From Achromobacter pestifer (lineage in GTDB: Bacteria > Pseudomonadota > Gammaproteobacteria > Burkholderiales > Burkholderiaceae_B), in NCBI RefSeq assembly GCF_013267355.1, contig NZ_CP053985.1, positions 496,001-560,000 on the forward strand: a DNA stretch of 64,000 bases. Direction: 5' to 3'. Of the stretch, positions 57,817 through 64,000 are shown one piece after another. Position 1 is the first letter of the stretch. The number at the start of each line of letters is the position of its first letter. A program made the position numbers and the translations under genes. Under the pieces are notes generated by a model. It ran no database searches. It was not told where the DNA came from and was given only the letters and a program-made list of their open reading frames with translations.

Positions 57817-58935
57817 TTACAGGATGATGCCGCCGCCCAGGCAAACCTCGCCATCGTAAAGCACGGCGGACTGTCCGGGCGTTACCGCCCACTGCGGATC
57901 CGTAAAGCTCAGGCTGAAGGCGCCGTCGGCAGCGCCGTCCAGACGGCAGGCGGCATCGGCCTGCCGGTAGCGCGTCTTGGCGCCATAGGCGCCCAGGGCT
58001 GGCGCATGGCCCGCGACCCAGCTGGCGTCCTGCGCCCGCAGTTCGCCCGACAGCAGCCAGGGGTGGTCGTGCCCTTGCACCACATAAAGCACATTGCGCT
58101 CCAGGTCCTTGCGCGCCACGTACCAGGCTTCGGCCGTGCCGTCCTCGCGCTGGCGCCCCTTGACCCCGCCCACGCCCAGCCCCTTGCGCTGGCCCAGCGT
58201 GTAGAACGACAGCCCCTCATGGCGACCGACCTTCTGCCCTTCCGGCGTCATGATCGGGCCGGGCTCGGTCGGCAGATAGCGGTTCAGGAATTCGCGGAAC
58301 GGCCGTTCGCCGATGAAGCAGATGCCGGTGGAATCCTTCTTGGCGGCATTGTGCAGCCCGATCTCGTGCGCGATGCGCCGCACCTCGGTCTTGTGGATTT
58401 CGCCCAGCGGGAACAGGGTGCGCGACAACTGCGCCTGGTTCAGGCGATGCAGGAAGTAGCTCTGATCCTTGGATGCGTCCAAGGCCTTGAGCAGCTGGAA
58501 CTGCGTGCCGCCGCCCTCGGCCGGCACTTCGCGCACGCGCGCGTAATGACCGGTGGCGATGTGCTCGGCGCCCAGCGCCATGGCATGGTCCAGGAAAGCC
58601 TTGAACTTGATCTCGGCGTTGCACAGCACGTCCGGGTTGGGCGTGCGGCCCGCGGAGTACTCGCGCAGGAACTCCGCGAACACGCGATCCTTGTATTCGG
58701 CGGCGAAATTGACGAATTCGAACTCAACGCCGACCAAGTCCGCGACGCTGGCGGCGTCCAGCAAGTCCTGGCGGGTGGAACAGTATTCGGAATCGTCATC
58801 GTCTTCCCAGTTCTTCATGAACAGGCCGACGACCTCGTAGCCTTGCTGCTTGAGCAGCCAGGCGGTGACCGAAGAATCGACCCCGCCGGACATGCCGACG
58901 ACAACGCGGCCCTTCTTGGTAAGTTTTTGACTCAT
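57817..58935 (-). CDS. mnmA: tRNA-specific 2-thiouridylase MnmA
   Basis: 372 aa. PP-loop SGGVDSS at residues 16-22 activates tRNA; catalytic Cys in [23 protein letters not shown] and its partner Cys in [41 protein letters not shown] and the C-terminal barrel ([19 protein letters not shown]) complete the fold. It places the sulfur of s2U34 in tRNA for Lys, Glu and Gln. Start 58935, 7 bases downstream of the LysR gene's end. Confidence 0.97.
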   Translation of the reverse strand: MSQKLTKKGRVVVGMSGGVDSSVTAWLLKQQGYEVVGLFMKNWEDDDDSEYCSTRQDLLDAASVADLVGVEFEFVNFAAEYKDRVFAEFLREYSAGRTPNPDVLCNAEIKFKAFLDHAMALGAEHIATGHYARVREVPAEGGGTQFQLLKALDASKDQSYFLHRLNQAQLSRTLFPLGEIHKTEVRRIAHEIGLHNAAKKDSTGICFIGERPFREFLNRYLPTEPGPIMTPEGQKVGRHEGLSFYTLGQRKGLGVGGVKGRQREDGTAEAWYVARKDLERNVLYVVQGHDHPWLLSGELRAQDASWVAGHAPALGAYGAKTRYRQADAACRLDGAADGAFSLSFTDPQWAVTPGQSAVLYDGEVCLGGGIIL

Positions 58936-58942
58936 GATGGGT

Positions 58943-59869
58943 CTATTTTAGATCGGTCCGGGCATCTTCCTGCGGCTGCGGCTCGGCCGCGCGCGACACT
59001 TCCATCAGCCAGGCCCGGAAAGCCTGCAGGGTGGGCAGATTGGCCTTCTGCTCCGGATAACACAGGTAGTACCCCATGCGCGCCCGGATCGGCAGCTGGA
59101 TGGCGACGGCCAGCTTGCCGTCGCGCAGCTCGTCCTCGATCAGGCAGCGCGGAATCAGCGCCACGCCGAAACCGGCCGCGGCCGCCTGCGACAGCAGCGC
59201 GTACTGGTCGAAGCGCGCGCCTTCCAGGCTGCGCCGGGTATCGCAGCCGGCCTGCTCGAACCAGTCGCGCCAACCTTCCAGCGCCGAGGTGTGGTGCAGC
59301 AACGGATAGGCCAGCAGGTCCGCCGGCGACGCGCAGCCACCCGGAATCAGGCGCGGACTGCAGACCGGAAGGATTTCGCGGCCGACGATGTAATCGGCTC
59401 CGCTGCCCGGCCAGATGCCCTCGCCGAAGCGCACGGCAGCGTCCAGTTCGGGCGTGGAAAAGTCATAGCCCTGGCGGTGCGGCAAGAATTCGACGTGGAT
59501 GTCCGGTCGCAGGCGCATGAAGGCGGTCAGGCGCGGAATCAGCCAGCGCGCGCCGAAGGTCGGCATACAGGTCAGGTTGAGCGTGCCGCCCTGCCCCTGG
59601 TGCGCGATCAACTCCACCGTGGCGGCCTCGATCTGCCCCAGGCCGGCCTGGATCTTGGTCAGATAGCTGCGCCCGGCCTCGGTCAGGACCAGGCCTTGCC
59701 TGATCCGCAGGAATAGTTCGATGCCGACGAACTCCTCCAAATGTTTCACCTGCTTACTGACCGCGCCCTGCGTGACACACAACTCCTGGGCCGCGCGCGT
59801 GAAACTGCTATGTCTCGCGGCGACTTCGAACGCCTGGAGATCCGTGAGTGAGGGACAGAATCGCCGCAT
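58943..59869 (-). CDS. LysR family transcriptional regulator, GcvA-like
   Basis: 308 aa. [60 protein letters not shown] is the GcvA-type helix-turn-helix. Effector domain complete with the GcvA-like pattern [32 protein letters not shown] and [12 protein letters not shown]. Divergent from the Bug/amidohydrolase pair at 60062, with about 190 bases between the starts, so probably its regulator. mnmA follows 7 bases downstream and may be read through. Confidence 0.93.
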   Translation of the reverse strand: MRRFCPSLTDLQAFEVAARHSSFTRAAQELCVTQGAVSKQVKHLEEFVGIELFLRIRQGLVLTEAGRSYLTKIQAGLGQIEAATVELIAHQGQGGTLNLTCMPTFGARWLIPRLTAFMRLRPDIHVEFLPHRQGYDFSTPELDAAVRFGEGIWPGSGADYIVGREILPVCSPRLIPGGCASPADLLAYPLLHHTSALEGWRDWFEQAGCDTRRSLEGARFDQYALLSQAAAAGFGVALIPRCLIEDELRDGKLAVAIQLPIRARMGYYLCYPEQKANLPTLQAFRAWLMEVSRAAEPQPQEDARTDLK

Positions 59870-60061
59870 GGATGAGGTACGTAAATTGTTTCAGGCCGTG
59901 CAGCAGAAATAGCCCTGTTCCGGGCCGCCGCGAAAAGAGGCATGAAAAAAAGTCATAGCTTACGGAGAAACTTTCGTTTGCGCAAACCAGGCCGCCAGGA
60001 AAGAATCGTTGCGTTTGCGTCTGCCTTTGCGCAGCCGCTTTCCAATTCATTAGGGGAATCA

Positions 60062-61051
60062 ATGCAACGCCGTAACGTAATACTGGGCCTGTGTGTCGCC
60101 GCCGCGACCCTGGCCGCGCCGCTGACCTCGGGCATCGCGCACGCCGAAGACGCGTATCCGACCAAGCCCATCCGCCTGATCGTTCCGTTCCCGCCCGGCG
60201 GCACCACCGACATCGTCGGCCGCCTGTTTGCGGACAAGCTGGGCAAGGAGCTGGGCCAGACCGTCGTGGTGGAAAACCGCGGCGGCGCCGGCGGCTCGAT
60301 CGGCAGCGCCTTCGTTGCCAGCAGCGCGCCTGACGGCTACACCCTGGGCATCGCCACCGTCAGCACCCACGGCATCAACCCGGCCATCTACCCGAACCTG
60401 CCGTTCGATGGCGAGAAGGACTTCACGCCCATCTCGAACCTGGCCGCCGTGCCCAACATCATGACCATCAACCCGAAGGTCCAGGCCAAGAACATCGCCG
60501 ACTTCATCAAGCTGGCCAAGAGCGAGCCGGGCAAGCTGACCTACGCGTCCGCCGGCAACGGTTCGGTCTCGCACATGATGGGCGAACTGTTCAAGATGGC
60601 TTCGGGCACCAACCTGATGCACGTGCCGTACCGCGGCGTGGGCCCGGCGCTGAACGACGCGCTGGCCGGCCAGGTCGACGTCATGTATGACAACCTGCCC
60701 TCCTCGCTGCCGCACGTGCAGTCCGGCCGCCTGATCGCCATGGCCGTCGCCTCGCCCCAGCGCGTGGCCGCCCTGCCTGACGTGCCCACGTTCGCCGAAG
60801 CCGGCCTGCCGGCCGTGAACGACGCCTCCTGGTTCGGCCTGGTGGCTCCCGCCAAGCTGCCCAAGCCCGTGCTGGACAAGCTGAACGCGGCCGTGCAGAA
60901 GGTCAGCGCCGAAGCCGACGTCAAGACCCGCCTGGAAGCCCTGGGCGCCGCGCCGGCCGCCAACACCCCGGCCGAATTCGCGGCGCAGATCTCGGCTGAA
61001 ATCGCCAAGAACAAGCGCATCGCCAAAGAAGCCAACGTGAAGATCGACTAA
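60062..61051 (+). CDS. Tripartite tricarboxylate transporter (Bug family) binding protein
   Basis: 329 aa, second Bug protein of the window. Signal peptide MQRRNVILGLCVAAATLAAPLTSGIAHA. Signature YPTKPIRLIVPFPPGGTTDIVGRLFADKLG and VENRGGAGGSIGSAFVASSAPDG. The frame is open for 40 residues upstream without signal character. It is followed 67 bases later by an N-formylglutamate-amidohydrolase-like gene, so a carboxylic or N-acyl amino acid may be the ligand. No TctA/TctB adjacent. Confidence 0.93.
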   Translation: MQRRNVILGLCVAAATLAAPLTSGIAHAEDAYPTKPIRLIVPFPPGGTTDIVGRLFADKLGKELGQTVVVENRGGAGGSIGSAFVASSAPDGYTLGIATVSTHGINPAIYPNLPFDGEKDFTPISNLAAVPNIMTINPKVQAKNIADFIKLAKSEPGKLTYASAGNGSVSHMMGELFKMASGTNLMHVPYRGVGPALNDALAGQVDVMYDNLPSSLPHVQSGRLIAMAVASPQRVAALPDVPTFAEAGLPAVNDASWFGLVAPAKLPKPVLDKLNAAVQKVSAEADVKTRLEALGAAPAANTPAEFAAQISAEIAKNKRIAKEANVKID

Positions 61052-61118
61052 GCGGTCTTCGGTCCTCGCGTGCCCGAGGTGCGCGAGGACCTCCGATTCA
61101 CGAACGCAACACCCCCCT

Positions 61119-61994
61119 ATGCGAATTACCCAACCCCTGTCTTACCGGCTCGACCTCCCGCAGCAATATCCTGATTCGGAATCCTCGGCTCCCCTCGTGC
61201 TGGACTCCCCGCACAGCGGCACCGCCTACCCCCCCGATTTCGCGGCTGCGGTGGACTTTGGCGCATTGCGCACCGCCGAGGACACCTGGGTTGACGACCT
61301 GTGGGGCGACGCCATTGAAATGGGCGTGCCGATGATTGCCGCGGCGTTTCCGCGCGCCTACATCGACGCCAACCGCTCGCCCGACGAAATCGACGAATTG
61401 CTGCTGGACTCGGCCTGGCCCGACGCCATCAATGCCTCGCCCAAGGTCAAGCTGGGCAAGGGCCTGATCTGGCGCATGCTGGACGACGGCACGCCGCTAT
61501 ACAACCGCAAGCTGACGGTGGACGAAGTGCGCCACCGCATCGACGCCTGCTGGAAGCCCTACCACGCCGCGCTGGGCCAGGTGCTGGACGCCGCCCACCA
61601 GAAGTTCGGCAAGGTCTGGCACATCAACTGCCACTCCATGCCCAGCGTCGCCGGCGCCTACGCCACCGACCGGCCTGGCCTGGTGCACCCGGACTTCGTG
61701 CTGGGCGACCGCGACGGCAGCACCAGCGATCCCGCTTTCCGCGAATTCATCGCCGCCTGGCTGCGCGAACGCGGCTACGACGTCACCGTCAACGATCCCT
61801 ACAAGGGCGTGGAGCTGGTGCGCGCCTTCGGCCGCCCCGAAGAAGGCCGCCACAGCCTGCAGATCGAGATCAACCGCAAGCTCTACATGGACGAAGTCTC
61901 GCTGCGGCCTTCCGAAAACTACGGCCGCCTGAAGGCCGATCTGCGCGAACTCACCGCCGCGCTGATCATCTGGACTCGCGCGCAAACGGCTTGA
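61119..61994 (+). CDS. N-formylglutamate amidohydrolase family protein
   Basis: 291 aa. LVLDSPHSGTAYPPDF at the N-terminus (first His/Asp), DTWVDDLWGDAIEMGVPMIAAAFPRAYIDANR, the central KVWHINCHSMPSVAG (metal/catalytic His) and LQIEINRKLYMDE near the end are the FGase family marks. Hydrolyses N-formyl-L-glutamate in histidine degradation, but no hut genes are nearby, so another N-acyl substrate is possible. Co-directional with the Bug gene and ended by a strong terminator. Confidence 0.9.
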   Translation: MRITQPLSYRLDLPQQYPDSESSAPLVLDSPHSGTAYPPDFAAAVDFGALRTAEDTWVDDLWGDAIEMGVPMIAAAFPRAYIDANRSPDEIDELLLDSAWPDAINASPKVKLGKGLIWRMLDDGTPLYNRKLTVDEVRHRIDACWKPYHAALGQVLDAAHQKFGKVWHINCHSMPSVAGAYATDRPGLVHPDFVLGDRDGSTSDPAFREFIAAWLRERGYDVTVNDPYKGVELVRAFGRPEEGRHSLQIEINRKLYMDEVSLRPSENYGRLKADLRELTAALIIWTRAQTA

Positions 61995-62068
61995 CGCCGG
62001 ACGTTTGCGCGCAGGTGCCGGCCAGCGGAAAAGCCAGACTGGCCGGAGCAGTTGGGTTGCAGAACCCC

Positions 62069-62099
62069 AGCCCCATGGTTCGCCATGGGGCTTTTTTTT
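62069..62099 (+). terminator. Terminator after the amidohydrolase gene
   Basis: AGCCCCATGG / CCATGGGGCT with a TTCG tetraloop followed by eight T's. Confidence 0.92.
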
Positions 62100-62130
62100 G
62101 GCCTGCGCAACTCGTCGATCTAAGAGGGGG

Positions 62131-62158
62131 TTGACGCCATTTACCCTTTTGGTAATAC
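62131..62158 (+). promoter_or_regulatory. Candidate promoter of the pnt operon
   Basis: TTGACG (62131-62136), a 16-base spacer, TAATAC (62153-62158). The spacer contains TTACC/GGTAA (62141-62155), a small dyad that could hold a regulator. About 67 bases upstream of pntA1. Confidence 0.55.
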
Positions 62159-62225
62159 GGCCGTGACACCCTTTCCTCACTGGTTACCGTGTATAACTAT
62201 TGCCAATTAATGAGGAGAGGCGTAG

Positions 62226-63344
62226 ATGCACATCGGGATACCAAAAGAAACCCGAGACGGGGAAACTCGTGTCGCAGCAACACCGGAGACCGTCAAGAAG
62301 TACATAGGCGGCAAACACAGCGTCGTCGTGGAGCGCGGGGCAGGCACTGCCGCTCGCTATCTCGACGAGGCCTATGAGGCAGCGGGCGCCACGCTCGGCA
62401 GCGCCCAGGATGCATTGGGGGCAGAACTCGTCATGAAGGTGCGCGCGCCTTCTGCCGCGGAACTGCCCCAGATGAAATCCGGCGCCGTCGTGATCGGCAT
62501 GCTGGATCCCTTCGACGCCGAAGGCATCCAGCAGATGGCCGCCGCCGGGCTCACTGGATTCGCGCTGGAGGCCGCGCCCCGCATCACGCGGGCGCAGAGC
62601 CTGGACGTGCTGTCCTCGCAGGCCAACCTGGCCGGCTACAAGGCCGTGCTGCTGGCGGCGCACCACTACGGCCGACTGATACCCATGATGATGACCGCCG
62701 CGGGGACGCTGAAAGCCGCCCGCGCCGTCGTCCTGGGCACCGGCGTCGCCGGGCTGCAGGCCATCGCCACCGCCAAGCGGCTGGGCGCGGTGGTCGAGGC
62801 CTCCGACGTGCGCCCCGCCGCGCGTGAACAGGTGGAATCGCTGGGCGCCAAGTTCATCGACGTGCCTTTCGAAACGGATGAAGAACGCGAGATCGCGCAG
62901 GGCACGGGGGGCTATGCCCGGCCCATGCCGCCCGCCTGGATGGCGCGGCAGGCCGCGCTCGTGTCCGAGCGCTGCAAGCAGGCCGACATCGTCATCACCA
63001 CGGCGCTGATCCCCGGCCGCCCCGCCCCCACGCTGGTGTCCGCGGAAACCGTCGCGGCCATGAAGCCGGGCTCGGTGCTGGTGGACCTGGCGGTCGAACG
63101 CGGCGGCAATTGCCCGCTTTCCGAGAAAGGCCTGGTGGTGGAAAAGCACGGCGTGACGATCATCGGGCTGACCAACCTGCCCGGACTGGTCGCGACCGAC
63201 GCTTCGGCGCTGTATGCGCGCAACATCCAGGATTTCCTGAAGCTCATCATCAATGCGGACGGCGCGCTGGCGATCCAGCGCGACGATGAAATCGTCACGG
63301 CCTGCCTGATGTGCGAAGGCGGCAACGTGGCGCGGAGGAACTAA
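62226..63344 (+). CDS. pntA: NAD(P) transhydrogenase subunit alpha part 1 (Re/Si-specific)
   Basis: 372 aa, the NAD(H)-binding domain I of the proton-translocating transhydrogenase, in the split form (separate alpha-1, alpha-2, beta). Begins MHIGIPKETRDGETRVAATPETVKKYIGG; the core is SSQANLAGYKAVLLAAHHYGRLIPMMMTAAGTLKAARAVVLGTGVAGLQAIATAKRLGAVVEASDVRP with the dinucleotide GxGxxG. GAGGAGA precedes the start. Only 4 bases separate it from pntA2. It drives NADPH formation from NADH with the proton gradient. Confidence 0.96.
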   Translation: MHIGIPKETRDGETRVAATPETVKKYIGGKHSVVVERGAGTAARYLDEAYEAAGATLGSAQDALGAELVMKVRAPSAAELPQMKSGAVVIGMLDPFDAEGIQQMAAAGLTGFALEAAPRITRAQSLDVLSSQANLAGYKAVLLAAHHYGRLIPMMMTAAGTLKAARAVVLGTGVAGLQAIATAKRLGAVVEASDVRPAAREQVESLGAKFIDVPFETDEEREIAQGTGGYARPMPPAWMARQAALVSERCKQADIVITTALIPGRPAPTLVSAETVAAMKPGSVLVDLAVERGGNCPLSEKGLVVEKHGVTIIGLTNLPGLVATDASALYARNIQDFLKLIINADGALAIQRDDEIVTACLMCEGGNVARRN

Positions 63345-63348
63345 CAGC

Positions 63349-63666
63349 ATGGAAGCGATCAACCCCACCCTGATGAATCTCATCATCTTCGTGCTGGCCA
63401 TCTATGTCGGCTACCACGTCGTGTGGAACGTCACCCCCGCCCTGCACACGCCGCTGATGGCGGTCACCAACGCCATTTCCGCCATCATCATCGTGGGCGC
63501 CATGCTGGCGGCCGCGCTGACCGAAGGCGGGCTGGCGCGCGGCATGGGCGTGTTCGCCGTGGCGCTGGCCGCGGTCAACGTGTTCGGCGGTTTTCTCGTG
63601 ACCCGGCGCATGCTGGAAATGTTCAAGAAGAAGGACCGCAAGGCAGGCAAGGAGGAAGCGAAATGA
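63349..63666 (+). CDS. NAD(P) transhydrogenase subunit alpha part 2
   Basis: 105 aa membrane subunit, domain II. Three or four helices: TLMNLIIFVLAIYVGYHVVWNVTPALHTPLMAVTNAISAIIIVGAMLAAAL, ALAAVNVFGGFLVTRRMLEMF. Stop overlaps the pntB start (ATGA, 63663-63666). Confidence 0.95.
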   Translation: MEAINPTLMNLIIFVLAIYVGYHVVWNVTPALHTPLMAVTNAISAIIIVGAMLAAALTEGGLARGMGVFAVALAAVNVFGGFLVTRRMLEMFKKKDRKAGKEEAK

Positions 63667-64000
63667 TCTCGCTGAACCTCGTCACCCTGTTGTACCTGGT
63701 CGCCTCGGTCTGCTTCATCCAGGCGCTCAAGGGCCTGTCGCATCCCACCACGTCGCGGCTGGGCAATGCGTTCGGCATGGCCGGCATGGCGATCGCCGTG
63801 CTGACCACGGCCGCGCTCATCGTCGCCCTGGCCCGCGACGGCGCCTCCACCATCGGCCTGGGCTGGGTGGTGCTGGGCCTGCTGGTGGGCGGCTCCATCG
63901 GCACGCTGATGGCCAAGCGCGTCGAAATGACCAAGATGCCCGAACTGGTCGCCTTCATGCATAGCATGATCGGCCTGGCGGCAGTCGCCATCGCGGTGGC
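63663..64000 (+). CDS. pntB: NAD(P) transhydrogenase subunit beta (partial, runs off the window)
   Basis: First 112 residues visible. MISLNLVTLLYLVASVCFIQALKGLSHPTTSRLGNAFGMAGMAIAVL is the standard beta-subunit N-terminus; LGLLVGGSIGTLMAKRVEMTKMPELVAFMHSMIGLAAV follows. The NADP-binding domain lies beyond the window. Coupled to pntA2 by a 4-base overlap. Confidence 0.95.
   Translation, partial: MISLNLVTLLYLVASVCFIQALKGLSHPTTSRLGNAFGMAGMAIAVLTTAALIVALARDGASTIGLGWVVLGLLVGGSIGTLMAKRVEMTKMPELVAFMHSMIGLAAVAIAV

Overview
The window is GC-rich chromosomal DNA from a member of the Alcaligenaceae, most likely Achromobacter or a close Bordetella relative. The grounds are protein-level resemblance, two Bug-type tripartite-tricarboxylate-transporter (TTT) binding proteins, the gene content (DUF3579-argD-argF, argG, metZ-like, rnr-rlmB, split pnt transhydrogenase) and strong G/C third-position bias. 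No rRNA, CRISPR array, insertion sequence or prophage is visible. It reads as core chromosome with small accessory insertions.

Layout. 1-5 kb: a peptide/opine-type ABC importer (permease, permease, binding protein) and an Asp/Glu/hydantoin-racemase-like protein, divergent from a GntR/FCD regulator; GTATAC-centred operator candidates lie in and around the gap. 5-8 kb: DUF3579 protein, argD and argF. 8-10 kb: a polar amino-acid ABC importer. 10.5-14.6 kb: a catabolic cluster (dimeric alpha/beta-barrel protein, carboxymuconolactone-decarboxylase-like protein, Bug binding protein, amidohydrolase) divergent from a LysR regulator, with a perfect dyad between them. 14.6-16 kb: argG. 16.2-16.4 kb: a large nested inverted repeat. 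16.4-20.2 kb: an OmpR-type two-component system translationally coupled to the Kup potassium transporter. 20.2-22.7 kb: tonB-exbB-exbD behind a Fur box. 22.8-30.4 kb: tRNA-Val, HU, an Fe(II) dioxygenase, a MetZ-like enzyme, rnr-rlmB, and two identical tRNA-Leu(CAG) genes flanking a DTW-domain tRNA-modifying enzyme. 30.5-40.4 kb: transporters (EamA, AEC, ArsB, YeeE/TsuA), an FMN glutamate-synthase-like protein, DUF883, and egtD-egtB for ergothioneine-type thiol synthesis. 40.5-51 kb: tRNA-Met, a probably acquired methyltransferase, several small membrane or hypothetical proteins, a YddG-like exporter, a GGDEF cyclase, an AI-2E-family transporter, a lipoprotein and a GNAT enzyme. 51-54.6 kb: a cytochrome b, a CmlA/FloR-type exporter with an attenuator-like leader, a methyltransferase and cytochrome c'. 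54.6-64 kb: purB, a glutathione S-transferase, a TauE/SafE exporter, mnmA, a LysR regulator, a second Bug protein with an N-formylglutamate-amidohydrolase-like enzyme, and the pntA1-pntA2-pntB transhydrogenase operon (pntB runs off the end).

The best candidate for something special is the leader at 51853-51987. A nine-codon open frame (MNTAKQADE) is followed by three overlapping, mutually exclusive hairpins. The last encloses the Shine-Dalgarno sequence and GTG start of a CmlA/FloR-like chloramphenicol exporter. This has the architecture of ribosome-stalling translational attenuation as described for the mobile cmlA gene, here apparently in a chromosomal setting. Other points of note are a 34-bp perfect inverted repeat enclosing two further hairpins (16209-16372), the two-component-system/kup coupling, and a racemase-like protein lacking one of its two expected catalytic cysteines.
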